From positions 1-33,708 of the forward strand of contig JAGBOJ010000098.1 of the NCBI GenBank assembly GCA_017633935.1: a stretch of 33,708 nt of DNA, read 5' to 3'. This stretch comes from Lachnospiraceae bacterium (GTDB taxonomy: Bacteria; Bacillota; Clostridia; Lachnospirales; Lachnospiraceae). Under the pieces are notes generated by a model, which was given only the letters and a program-made list of their open reading frames with translations, did no database searches and was not told where the DNA came from. The position numbers and the translations under genes are program-made. Positions 24,474 through 32,877 of the stretch are shown here, piece after piece (within the stretch, counting starts at the first letter, position 1; each line of letters begins with the position of its first letter).

Positions 24474-25604
24474 GTGGGTAGGAAGATTTTATATTTTATT
24501 CTGACGGTGGCTCTGTGTATTTTTGTATCGGGCTGCGGCAGCGGAAAAGAAACCTTAAATGATGGGGCGGCAGCGGGTGATGAAGATACGGAGGCCCGGA
24601 CCGGAAAAAGCGATATCGTTATTACGGATGAGCAGGAAACGGATGTCATGACTGAACAGCCGGTAGTAGTGGCCGAGGTCAGCAATTACAGTGTGATGAA
24701 GTTTGCCGGAGCCTCAAGGGAGCTTTTTTTGGAGGAAGATATAAGCGCGCTTATTAAGCAGGCAAAGGCCGGACAGATAAAGGAAACTCCTGCGGATACG
24801 GAGGCTTCTATAGAAGCGGCAGAGACAGAGGATATAAAAGAAGAGCTTACCGGAGAGGAAAATACCGGTGAAGAGGAGACAGAAGAGACAGAAGGCGTGG
24901 AGCATAATGAGGCTGTGGAAGAGGAAACAACCGGAGAGACCGTAACGGCAGATACTCCCCAGCCGGCTACAGGCGGGGGCAGGGTAGTCTGCATAGATGC
25001 CGGACATCAGATAAAGCAGAATTCGGAAAAGGAGCCGATAGGACCGGGAGCTTCAGAAACCAAGATAAAGGTTTCAAGCGGCACCTCCGGTACCACAACG
25101 GGAGTACCGGAATACCAGCTGACGCTGGCGGTTGCCTTAAAGCTGCAGAGCGTTCTGGAAAGCAGAGGGTATAAGGTCATTATGTGCAGGAGCTCCCACG
25201 ATGTGAATATAAGCAATGCGGAGAGAGCTTCGATAGCAAATAATGCCGGTGCGGGAGCTTTTATAAGGATACATGCGGACGGCGCAGCAAGCGCTTCGGC
25301 ATCGGGAGCATCGACGCTTGCCCCTTCCGGTTCAAACCCGTACTGTGCTTCTATAGCATCAAGCAGCCAGAGTCTTGCAAATTCCGTGATCAATGCCTAC
25401 TGTGCAAAGACCGGTATGAGGAACAGAGGGGTTCAGATCACGTACAGCATGACGGGCTTAAACTGGTCGCAGGTACCGGTGACCATCATAGAGATGGGCT
25501 TTATGACAAACCCCGGCGATGACCAGACGATGCAGACGGAGAGCTTTCAGCAGGCAGCAGCCGAAGGCATGGCAGACGGCATAGATGCATTTTTCGGACA
25601 GTAA
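24474..25604 (+). CDS. Lipoprotein N-acetylmuramoyl-L-alanine amidase (Amidase_3)
   Basis: Predicted zinc amidase that cuts the bond between MurNAc and L-Ala in peptidoglycan, attached outside the membrane. I chose the GTG at 24474 (376 aa) over upstream in-frame starts at 24432 and 24447. GAGGGT at 24460-24465 lies 8 bases before it, and it gives a clean lipoprotein signal: basic N-terminus, hydrophobic core and lipobox FVSGC with C21. An acidic, Thr/Glu-rich spacer (about 105-165) follows. The catalytic domain (about 170-375) has the zinc ligands H178 (DAGH), E213 (PEYQLT) and H267 (RIHADG) and the catalytic E340 (IIEMGFMTNP). The gene is separated from both neighbours and probably has its own promoter. 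Confidence 0.92.
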   Translation: MGRKILYFILTVALCIFVSGCGSGKETLNDGAAAGDEDTEARTGKSDIVITDEQETDVMTEQPVVVAEVSNYSVMKFAGASRELFLEEDISALIKQAKAGQIKETPADTEASIEAAETEDIKEELTGEENTGEEETEETEGVEHNEAVEEETTGETVTADTPQPATGGGRVVCIDAGHQIKQNSEKEPIGPGASETKIKVSSGTSGTTTGVPEYQLTLAVALKLQSVLESRGYKVIMCRSSHDVNISNAERASIANNAGAGAFIRIHADGAASASASGASTLAPSGSNPYCASIASSSQSLANSVINAYCAKTGMRNRGVQITYSMTGLNWSQVPVTIIEMGFMTNPGDDQTMQTESFQQAAAEGMADGIDAFFGQ

Positions 25605-25642
25605 TATATACAGTGAAAATACTTAAGTATAAGGAGAGACAT

Positions 25643-27082
25643 ATGGAAGATGTGATAATCATCGGAGCGGGAGTGACCGGTGCGGCTGTGGCAAGAGAGC
25701 TTTCAAAAAGGGAGCTTAAGGTTCTTGTGATCGAGAAAAACAGTGATGTATGCGAAGGCACCTCAAAGGCAAATTCGGGTATAGCACACGGCGGATACGA
25801 TGCCCTTCCGGGGACCTTAAAGGCAAGGTTCAATATAAGAGGAAGCCTTCTGTTAAAGCAGCTTTCAAAGGATCTCGATTTTGCCTATAAGCAAAACGGG
25901 TCGCTCGTGCTGTGTCCCGAAGGCGGGGACAGGTCCATGCTTGAAGTCCTTTATAAAAGAGGTGAAAAAAACGGGGTAAAGGGTCTTGAGATCATAGATA
26001 AGGACCGCTTAAAGGAGCTTGAACCGAATGTGAATGACAGGATGACCGGGGCCTTATATGTACCGACCGGAGCTATAATGTGTCCGTTTTCGTTTAATAT
26101 CGCCCTTGCGGAAAACGCCTCTGTAAACGGTGTCAGGTTCAGGCTGTCTACCGAAGTAAAGGAGATAGTAAAGGAGGCGGACGGGAATTTCAGGGTGATC
26201 ACGGATAAAGGTGATTTCCTGTCAAAGCTCGTTGTGAATGCCGCCGGGGTATACGCGGATAAATTCCATAATATGGTCTGTCCCGATAAGATAAGGATAG
26301 ATGCGGTAAAGGGAGAGTACTGTCTTTTCGATAAGGCAGTGGGAGACCTTGTAAGCCATACTCTTTTTACACTTCCCACACAAAAGGGCAAAGGAGTGCT
26401 CGTAACACCTACCGTACACGGGAATCTGCTTGTGGGACCCACGGCCGAGACGGTTGAGGATAAGGAGGCGGTAAATACCACCATGGAGGGTCTTGCGCAG
26501 GTGCTTGATAAGGGAGCCTTAAGCGTGGAGAGTCTGCCGGCAAGAAAGGTTATAACCTCCTTTGCGGGTTTAAGGGCACATGAAGCCGGCGGAGATTTCA
26601 TTGTCGGTGAAAATAAGGATGTAAAGGGCTTTATAGACGCGGCAGGCATCGAATCACCGGGGCTTACCGCCGCGATAGCCATCGGGGAATATGTAGCGGA
26701 GGTGATAAACGGCATATTGCCGTCCGGAAAGAAAGCTGATTTTATCGCAACAAGGAAAGGCATCCCGTCCCTTGCTCTTGCGGATGATGAGGAAAGGCAG
26801 CAGCTCATAAAAAAGGACCCGGCTTATGCGAATGTTATCTGCCGCTGCGAGCTCGTATCGGAGGCGGAGATCGTGCAGGCTATAAACAGACCCTTAGGCG
26901 CCACTACCCTTGACGGCGTAAAGAGAAGGGTAAGGGCAGGAATGGGAAGATGCCAGGCGGGTTTCTGCTCACCTAAGGTGGTGGAGATACTTTCAAGAGA
27001 GCTTGGCAGAGACGCTATGGAGATCACAAAGGCCGGCGAAGGCTCGGACATATTAAAGGGGATAAACAAACATGAAGCATGA
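25643..27082 (+). CDS. FAD-dependent glycerol-3-phosphate dehydrogenase-like protein (GlpA type)
   Basis: A 479-aa flavoprotein expected to oxidise glycerol-3-phosphate to dihydroxyacetone phosphate. The FAD motif IIIGAGVTGAAVARELS is at 5-21, followed by KANSGIAHGGYD at 43-53 as in GlpA/LhgO-type DAO-fold oxidases. The C-terminal BFD-like domain has C400-x-C402 and C437-x4-C442, fitting a [2Fe-2S] cluster. This feature separates it from the oxygen-using GlpO of lactic acid bacteria. The ATG at 25643 is set by AAGGAGAG at 25631-25638. It overlaps the next oxidoreductase by 11 bases. No GlpC-like subunit is present, so electrons probably leave through the neighbouring protein. Confidence 0.85.
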   Translation: MEDVIIIGAGVTGAAVARELSKRELKVLVIEKNSDVCEGTSKANSGIAHGGYDALPGTLKARFNIRGSLLLKQLSKDLDFAYKQNGSLVLCPEGGDRSMLEVLYKRGEKNGVKGLEIIDKDRLKELEPNVNDRMTGALYVPTGAIMCPFSFNIALAENASVNGVRFRLSTEVKEIVKEADGNFRVITDKGDFLSKLVVNAAGVYADKFHNMVCPDKIRIDAVKGEYCLFDKAVGDLVSHTLFTLPTQKGKGVLVTPTVHGNLLVGPTAETVEDKEAVNTTMEGLAQVLDKGALSVESLPARKVITSFAGLRAHEAGGDFIVGENKDVKGFIDAAGIESPGLTAAIAIGEYVAEVINGILPSGKKADFIATRKGIPSLALADDEERQQLIKKDPAYANVICRCELVSEAEIVQAINRPLGATTLDGVKRRVRAGMGRCQAGFCSPKVVEILSRELGRDAMEITKAGEGSDILKGINKHEA

Positions 27083-28481
27083 ATATGATATAGCGGTAAT
27101 AGGCGGAGGTCCCGCGGGACTTGCGGCAGCGGAGGCGGCATATAAGGCGGGAGTAAAAAAAATACTGATCCTTGAGAGGGATTTCAGGCTCGGGGGCATA
27201 TTAAACCAGTGCATACATAACGGATTCGGACTGCACACCTTCAGGGAGGAGCTTACCGGACCCGAATATGCCGGCAGATACATAGAAAAGATAAAGGCAA
27301 CTGAAGTCAGATATATGCTGGATACGATGGTGACGGACTTAAAGCATGAAAAAGACGGCACCAAGACGATCACCGCAATGAATAAGGAAGAGGGCATAAT
27401 AACGATAAGCTCAAAGGCGGTGGTGCTTGCCATGGGCTGCAGGGAAAGAGCCAGAGGTGCAATGAATACCCCGGGATACCGCGGAGCCGGTATATATTCG
27501 GCGGGAACAGCACAGCTCTATGTAAATATCCACGGGCAGATGCCGGGCAGAAGCGTTGTGATAGTAGGCTCAGGTGATATCGGTCTTATCATGGCACGGC
27601 GTATGACCTTAGAGGGTGCAAGGGTAAAGATGGTAGTGGAGATAATGCCTCATTCGGGAGGCTTAAAAAGGAATATCGTCCAGTGCTTAAGGGATTACGA
27701 CATACCTCTTAAGCTGGGGCATACGGTGATCGATATTAAGGGAAAAAAGAGAGTCGAAGGCGTGACGGTGGCCGCGGTAGATGAAAACCTTAAGCCGGTA
27801 CCGGGCACGGAGGAATTTGTGGAGTGTGATACAGTACTTTATTCGGTAGGTCTTATTCCCGAAAACGAGATCACTCAGAAAATGGGCGTTACCCTTAATG
27901 AAAGGACAAACGCGCCGGAGGTGACAAAGGCTCTTGAGATAGAGGGTACGGGGGTATTTGCCTGCGGAAATGCCCTGCATGTCCACGATATCGTGGATCA
28001 TGTAACCGAAGAGGCGGTAAATGCCGGAAATAACGCAGCCTCATATGTGCTCGAAGGAAGGGTTAAAGATGACGCAAAGGGCTTTGTTGACAGTGCTGAA
28101 AAAAATGTTTATAAGCCGGGGGTTGACGAGGATAAGATGACCTGCACACGCTGTCCGAACGGCTGTATGCTTACCGTTTTAAAGAATGAGGACGGGGAGA
28201 TAACCGTCACCGGAAATCTCTGTCCGAAGGGTGAAGCATATGCAAAGCAGGAATATACGGCTCCCGAAAGATGCCTTACAAGTACTGTCCGCATGGGCGG
28301 GATTAAATACAGATCCCTTCCGGTAAAGACATCAAAGGATATACCCAAGGAAAAGCTCAGGGCTTGTGTCGAGGCATTAAAGGACGTGGAGGTTTTCGCA
28401 CCTGTAAGGATCGGTGATGTGATAGTAAAAAACGTGGCAGGTACAGGCGTTGACATCATTGCCACAGGGAGTATTGAGTGA
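27072..28481 (+). CDS. FAD/NAD(P)-binding oxidoreductase fused to DUF1667 domain
   Basis: A 469-aa protein in the GlpB/NADH-oxidase-like position next to the GlpA-type enzyme. It has an FAD motif AVIGGGPAGLAAAEA at 8-22, a second dinucleotide motif IVGSGDIGLIMARR at 164-177, and a GVFACGNALHVHD stretch at 294-306 that contacts flavin in this fold. No thioredoxin-reductase CxxC is seen in the oxidoreductase part. Residues 355-468 are a DUF1667 domain with C358-x2-C361-x3-C365 and C384, probably a metal or Fe-S site. In many clostridia DUF1667 is a separate small gene after the same pair; here it is fused. The likely role is carrying electrons from glycerol-3-phosphate to NAD(P) or another acceptor. 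Confidence 0.85.
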   Translation: MKHEYDIAVIGGGPAGLAAAEAAYKAGVKKILILERDFRLGGILNQCIHNGFGLHTFREELTGPEYAGRYIEKIKATEVRYMLDTMVTDLKHEKDGTKTITAMNKEEGIITISSKAVVLAMGCRERARGAMNTPGYRGAGIYSAGTAQLYVNIHGQMPGRSVVIVGSGDIGLIMARRMTLEGARVKMVVEIMPHSGGLKRNIVQCLRDYDIPLKLGHTVIDIKGKKRVEGVTVAAVDENLKPVPGTEEFVECDTVLYSVGLIPENEITQKMGVTLNERTNAPEVTKALEIEGTGVFACGNALHVHDIVDHVTEEAVNAGNNAASYVLEGRVKDDAKGFVDSAEKNVYKPGVDEDKMTCTRCPNGCMLTVLKNEDGEITVTGNLCPKGEAYAKQEYTAPERCLTSTVRMGGIKYRSLPVKTSKDIPKEKLRACVEALKDVEVFAPVRIGDVIVKNVAGTGVDIIATGSIE

Positions 28482-29249
28482 ATGTTTGACCCGGATATCA
28501 GATGCCCGGTGCTGGGGGTTCGTTATAATGCAGGTGAGCTTAAGGAAGCGGTCTCATATGTGCTTTCAGACATTGAAAGCCTTAAAGGAGGCTATATCTG
28601 CTTTTCAAATGTTCACACCACCATGACCGCATATAAAAACGAAGCTTACAAAAGGGTCTTAAATGAAGCGGAGCTTACTTTTCCCGACGGACATCCGATC
28701 GCAAAAGAGCAGATGCGCAAAGGCTGCAGGGAAGCGGGCAGGATAGCGGGACCGGATTTTATGGAAGAGGTATTTAAAAGGACCGCGGACGGGAGTGTTT
28801 CGCATTTTTTCTACGGTTCAACCGATGAGACCTTAAATGCCCTGCTTAAAAGACTTAAGGAAAAATATCCGGGGATAAAGATAGCCGGCTGTTTTTCACC
28901 GCCCTTTGTAAAGGAGCTGTCCGATGAAGAGTTAAATAAGGATATCGATATGATAAATGAAGCAAAAGCGGATCTTATCTGGGTAGGACTCGGCGCCCCG
29001 AAGCAGGAATTTTTTATGAACAGGGCAAAAGGCAGAGTCTTTGGAGTTATGCTCGGTGTGGGAGCGGGCTTTTCGTTTCACGCGGGGACGGTTAAAAGGG
29101 CACCGGAGCTATTTCAAAGGATGGGTCTTGAATGGCTTTACAGGCTATGTCAGGACCCCAAAAGGCTTTTTAAGAGATATCTTATCACCAATACAGCATT
29201 TTTATGGCATACAAGGGTGCTTAACAGGAGAGGAGGAAGGTATGGCTAA
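28482..29249 (+). CDS. WecG/TagA/CpsF family glycosyltransferase
   Basis: Predicted to transfer a sugar (N-acetylmannosaminuronic acid in WecG, N-acetylmannosamine in TagA) to an undecaprenyl-linked acceptor during envelope polymer synthesis. Family elements: [11 protein letters not shown] at 41-51, PDGHPIAKE at 68-76, GLGAPKQE at 169-176, [18 protein letters not shown] at 192-209 and [18 protein letters not shown] at 215-232. The length, 255 aa, is normal. The start follows the upstream stop with no spacer (AGGGAG about 9 bases before it). It sits inside the glycerol group and overlaps glpK by 8 bases. The donor sugar cannot be read from sequence. Confidence 0.9.
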   Translation: MFDPDIRCPVLGVRYNAGELKEAVSYVLSDIESLKGGYICFSNVHTTMTAYKNEAYKRVLNEAELTFPDGHPIAKEQMRKGCREAGRIAGPDFMEEVFKRTADGSVSHFFYGSTDETLNALLKRLKEKYPGIKIAGCFSPPFVKELSDEELNKDIDMINEAKADLIWVGLGAPKQEFFMNRAKGRVFGVMLGVGAGFSFHAGTVKRAPELFQRMGLEWLYRLCQDPKRLFKRYLITNTAFLWHTRVLNRRGGRYG

Positions 29250-30753
29250 ATATGTGATGGCATTGGATCAGGGGACCACAAGCTCACGCTGTATCATTTT
29301 TGATAAAAAGGGCATGGTGGTTTCAATGGCTCAGAAGGAATTTGACCAGTATTATCCGCAGCCCGGCTGGGTTGAACATAATCCAATGGAGATCTGGTCC
29401 TCACAGCTTTCGGTAGCGACTGAGGCTATGGCGGTGGTCGGCGCAAAAAGCGAGGACATCGCGGGTATCGGTATAACAAACCAGAGAGAGACGACGATAG
29501 TATGGGATAAGAAAACGGGTGAGCCTGTTTTTAATGCGATAGTCTGGCAGTGCCGCAGGACGGCGCCGATCATAGATAAGATCATTGCAGACGGTCACAG
29601 TGAGAGCATAAAGGCAAAGACGGGACTTGTCCCCGATGCCTATTTCAGCGCAAGCAAGATAAAGTGGATACTTGATAATGTGGAGGGGGCAGGGAAGAGA
29701 GCCGAAAACGGGGAGCTGATCTTCGGAACCGTGGACACATGGCTTATATGGAAGCTTACAAAGGGCCGTGTACATGTGACGGATTATACGAATGCCTCGA
29801 GGACAATGCTTTACGACATACATAAGCTGGAGTGGGATGATGAGCTTTTGGAGCTCTTTAATATCCCGTCCTCCATGCTTCCGCAGGTGCTTCCTTCAAG
29901 CTGTGTATACGGTTATACGGATGAAAGTGTTTTCGGAGGAAGGATTCCGATAGCGGGCGCGGCGGGCGACCAGCAGGCAGCCCTTTTCGGACAGTGCTGT
30001 TTTGAAAAAGGCGAGGTGAAGAACACCTACGGAACGGGAAGCTTTATCCTTATGAATACCGGAAAGGATATAGTGGAATCAAAGAACGGGCTTGTTACGA
30101 CCATTGCGGCAGGAGCAGATAAAAAGCCGGATTATGCCCTTGAAGGCAGCGTGTTTGTGGCAGGGGCAGCCATCCAGTGGCTGAGGGACAGCATGAGGAT
30201 GGTAAAGAACGCGGCACAGTCGGAGGAATATGCAGACGAGGTAAGAGATTCCAACGGAGTCTATATCGTACCTTCGTTTACCGGAATGGGAGCACCCTAC
30301 TGGAATCAGTATGCAAAGGGAAGTATATTCGGCGTGACAAGGGGCTGCAGGAAGGAGCATTTCATACGGGCGACCCTTGAATCGATCGCATATCAGTCAT
30401 ATGATGTGTTTCATGCGATGGAGGAGGATGCCGGGGTTGATATAAGGGAGCTTAAGGTGGACGGCGGTGCCAGCGCCAATAATTTTCTTATGAAGTTTCA
30501 GGCAAATATCAGTGATTGTACGGTAAGGCGTCCGAAATGCATAGAGACCACCGCTCTCGGAGCGGCTTATCTGGCAGGACTGGCTACCGGTTATTATAAG
30601 GACAGGGATGAGATAAAGCAGAACTGGCAGCAGGGCAGGGAATTTAAGCCCGATATGAAGGAGGAGGAAAGAAATTCTTACTTAAAGGGCTGGAAAAGAG
30701 CCGTTAAAGCCGCTATCTGCTGGGCTGATCTTGAAAAAAAGGAGGACATTTAA
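29242..30753 (+). CDS. glpK: Glycerol kinase
   Basis: Phosphorylates glycerol to sn-glycerol-3-phosphate with ATP. The 503-aa protein has [10 protein letters not shown] at 7-16, [11 protein letters not shown] at 42-52, [41 protein letters not shown] and the C-terminal [16 protein letters not shown], all in glycerol kinase order. I chose the ATG at 29242 because AGGAGG at 29231-29236 sits 5 bases before it and the protein then matches GlpK from its first residues; the frame is open further upstream. In Bacillus and Enterococcus GlpK the loop before the [11 protein letters not shown] motif carries a His (YHFFG) phosphorylated by HPr. The corresponding stretch here, ESVFGG, lacks His. Confidence 0.97.
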   Translation: MAKYVMALDQGTTSSRCIIFDKKGMVVSMAQKEFDQYYPQPGWVEHNPMEIWSSQLSVATEAMAVVGAKSEDIAGIGITNQRETTIVWDKKTGEPVFNAIVWQCRRTAPIIDKIIADGHSESIKAKTGLVPDAYFSASKIKWILDNVEGAGKRAENGELIFGTVDTWLIWKLTKGRVHVTDYTNASRTMLYDIHKLEWDDELLELFNIPSSMLPQVLPSSCVYGYTDESVFGGRIPIAGAAGDQQAALFGQCCFEKGEVKNTYGTGSFILMNTGKDIVESKNGLVTTIAAGADKKPDYALEGSVFVAGAAIQWLRDSMRMVKNAAQSEEYADEVRDSNGVYIVPSFTGMGAPYWNQYAKGSIFGVTRGCRKEHFIRATLESIAYQSYDVFHAMEEDAGVDIRELKVDGGASANNFLMKFQANISDCTVRRPKCIETTALGAAYLAGLATGYYKDRDEIKQNWQQGREFKPDMKEEERNSYLKGWKRAVKAAICWADLEKKEDI

Positions 30754-31134
30754 TTGAAGGAATCACTTAAGAAAAACGGGAAGGGCATAATACTGATGAT
30801 GATATCGGCATTCAGCCTTTCGGTGGGACAGCTTCTATGGAAAATGGCGGATTTGGGCTCAATGATGCAGGATGCGGGAAGCCTTTCGGGGATGATCGCC
30901 ATATTTCTTAAGATACTGCCCGGGTTTGTAATCTATGCGATAGGTGCTCTTGTAATGACCATAGCCTTAGGCTACGGTGAGCTCTCCGTACTGCAGCCCG
31001 TTAATTCAATGAGCTATGTATTTGCCCTGATCTTATCATCGATCTTTCTGACCGAGCCGATCACTCCGCTTATGGTGGTTGGGATCGTTATTATAATCGT
31101 GGGAGTTATTCTGATGGGAGGGAGCAGCAAATGA
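30754..31134 (+). CDS. Small EamA/SMR-like transporter subunit A
   Basis: A 126-aa protein with four predicted membrane helices (about 10-30, 47-70, 72-95, 101-122). It has the half-size layout of small multidrug resistance and ArnE/ArnF-type proteins. LSVGQLLWKMA in helix 1 and VLQPVNSMSYVFALILSSIFLTEPIT in the second half (seen at about 80-105) resemble the EamA repeat. The start is TTG at 30754, supported by GGAGGA at 30741-30746. It overlaps the next small transporter by ATGA, so the two probably form a heterodimer. The substrate is unknown; a lipid-linked sugar or polyamine/drug are possibilities. Confidence 0.8.
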   Translation: MKESLKKNGKGIILMMISAFSLSVGQLLWKMADLGSMMQDAGSLSGMIAIFLKILPGFVIYAIGALVMTIALGYGELSVLQPVNSMSYVFALILSSIFLTEPITPLMVVGIVIIIVGVILMGGSSK

Positions 31135-31463
31135 ACGTGGTGATCTCTGTACTTTCATGTACCTGTATAGCTTCATTTGCAAGCTATTTCCTTAAAAAAT
31201 CGTCATCGACCGACAATAAGCTAAAGATCCTCCTTTCACCGTGGTTTTATCTCGGGGGTATATTGTATGTTATCTCGGCCTGTATAAATATCTATCTTCT
31301 GCAGCTCGTACCCTATGCGGTGGCAATGCCTCTGGGGTCGTTGACCTATGTATGGACGATGTTTGTATCCAACAGGCTTTTGGGGGAGGCCATCACAAAG
31401 AAAAAAATAATCGGTATGCTCGTGATATTTGCGGGTGTCGTCTGTGTGGCGGCAGGACACTGA
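31131..31463 (+). CDS. Small EamA/SMR-like transporter subunit B
   Basis: A 110-aa protein with four membrane helices, the counterpart of the gene it overlaps. It has the EamA-like pattern YLLQLVPYAVAMPLGSLTYV followed by GEAITKKKIIGMLVIFAGV, as in ArnE/SMR proteins. GGGAGGGAG just before the ATG gives a strong ribosome site. With its partner it makes an eight-helix unit. Residues that would show multidrug function, such as the membrane Glu of EmrE helix 1, are not evident in this helix (VISVLSCTCIASFASYFL), which favours a flippase-like role over a proton-coupled drug pump. Confidence 0.8.
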   Translation: MNVVISVLSCTCIASFASYFLKKSSSTDNKLKILLSPWFYLGGILYVISACINIYLLQLVPYAVAMPLGSLTYVWTMFVSNRLLGEAITKKKIIGMLVIFAGVVCVAAGH

Positions 31464-31464
31464 T

Positions 31465-32847
31465 ATGGAAATACCGGCAGGATTTTTATCCGAAATGGAA
31501 AAAAGCCTCGGGGAGGAATACGGGGCTTTTTTAAAAAGTCTTGGGGATGAAGAGGTCAAGGCTTTAAGGATAAACCCCTTAAAGGGCTTTAAGGGGTTTG
31601 ATGAGGAGCTTATAAAAAAGTGGTGCTTAGAGCCTGTTTCATGGGAAGAAAACGGCTTTTTTTACAGGGCAGGACAATGTGAAATGCAGCCCGGAAAGCA
31701 TCCGCTGCATGAGGCAGGGGCTTATTATATCCAGGAGCCCAGTGCCATGTATCCGGTAAGCCTTCTTGAGCCGAAGGAAAAGGAAAAAGTACTTGATCTC
31801 TGCGCGGCACCGGGAGGGAAAAGCACACAGATAGCCTTACATATGAAAAATACCGGACTGCTTATTAGCAATGAGATCGTCTTGCAAAGAGCACTGGTCC
31901 TTTCGCAGAATATTGAGAGGATGGGTGTTAAAAATGCCGTGGTGACATCAATGGAGCCTGAGAGACTGGCTTCATTTTTCAGCGCCTTTTTTGATAAGGT
32001 GCTTGTGGATGCGCCGTGCTCCGGAGAAGGTATGATGAGAAGGGGAGATGCCGCAAGGGAAAACTGGAGCATGGAAAATGTAAATATGTGCGCAGCCCGT
32101 CAGCACGATATATTAAATGAGGCGGCAAAATGCTTAAAGCCCGGAGGGAGGCTCGTATACTCCACCTGTACCTTTTCGGAGGAGGAGGATGAAAAAAACG
32201 TCGAAAGATTTTTGGGAGAACACGCGGACTATGAGCTTTTAAGCCGGGAAAAGCTCTATCCTCACAAGATCCGCGGCGAAGGGCATTTTGCGGCTGTATT
32301 TTTAAGAAAAGGAAGCAGCGGGGAAGGCAGCATATCTGCCTTTAATAACGCAGGGAAAAGCCCGAAAAACAGCAGGGGAAAAGGGAAAGGGGCAGAAAAC
32401 GGCAGTGAAGCTTACATAAAGCTTGCAACCGGCTTCTTAAAAGACTTCCTGTCAGATAAGGCGGATATCTCCTTTTCACCTGAAAGGATGGGTGAGTTTA
32501 AGGAAAGTGTTTATCTCTATCCTGAAGGGATGCCCGATATAAGGGGAATGAAGGTAATAAGACCGGGATTAAGACTGGGAACGGTAAAAAAAGGAAGGTT
32601 TGAACCGGATCACTGCCTTGCCATGTCCTTAAAACCCGGGGATGTAAAAAAAAGCTATAACATCAGCTCAAAAAGTCCGGCCGCTGCGGATTATCTTAAG
32701 GGAATGACGATAAACCTTACAGCAGATGAGGACAAAGCCGGTCCCGACGGGTGGTATCTTATCACAGTGGATAATATCAGTATCGGATTGGGTAAAAAGA
32801 CCGGAGGGATCATAAAAAACCACTATCCGAAGGGATTGAGGAGGTAA
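31465..32847 (+). CDS. NOL1/NOP2/Sun family RNA (cytosine-5-)methyltransferase
   Basis: Predicted SAM-dependent rRNA m5C methyltransferase of the RsmF/YebU type. The SAM-binding motif LDLCAAPGGKSTQ is at 110-122. The two conserved cysteines, including the nucleophile, are C185 (VDAPCSGEGMMRR) and C235 (YSTCTFSEEEDE). The N-terminus (ALRINPLK) and the C-terminal part with GRFEPDHCLAMSLKPGD match the RsmF-like arrangement with an RNA-binding PUA-like tail. A Lys/Gly/Asn-rich linker (about 305-325) divides the two. The ATG at 31465 begins two bases after the upstream stop; the frame is open further upstream inside the transporter gene, so a longer start is unlikely. The target base is not known. 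Confidence 0.9.
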   Translation: MEIPAGFLSEMEKSLGEEYGAFLKSLGDEEVKALRINPLKGFKGFDEELIKKWCLEPVSWEENGFFYRAGQCEMQPGKHPLHEAGAYYIQEPSAMYPVSLLEPKEKEKVLDLCAAPGGKSTQIALHMKNTGLLISNEIVLQRALVLSQNIERMGVKNAVVTSMEPERLASFFSAFFDKVLVDAPCSGEGMMRRGDAARENWSMENVNMCAARQHDILNEAAKCLKPGGRLVYSTCTFSEEEDEKNVERFLGEHADYELLSREKLYPHKIRGEGHFAAVFLRKGSSGEGSISAFNNAGKSPKNSRGKGKGAENGSEAYIKLATGFLKDFLSDKADISFSPERMGEFKESVYLYPEGMPDIRGMKVIRPGLRLGTVKKGRFEPDHCLAMSLKPGDVKKSYNISSKSPAAADYLKGMTINLTADEDKAGPDGWYLITVDNISIGLGKKTGGIIKNHYPKGLRR

Positions 32848-32877
32848 TACCTTTTTAGCGGCTGCAGGGAGGATGCA

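Noticed and set aside
25951..26808. A 285-codon open frame on the - strand inside the GlpA-like gene
   Set aside because: It is exactly antisense to a well-supported enzyme gene, is Ser/Phe-rich as antisense frames of this codon use tend to be, and shows no motif or ribosome site.
29041..29241. A longer glycerol kinase with 67 extra N-terminal residues
   Set aside because: The extension lies within the glycosyltransferase gene in another frame, does not resemble GlpK, and the ATG at 29242 has a proper ribosome site and the family's normal N-terminus.
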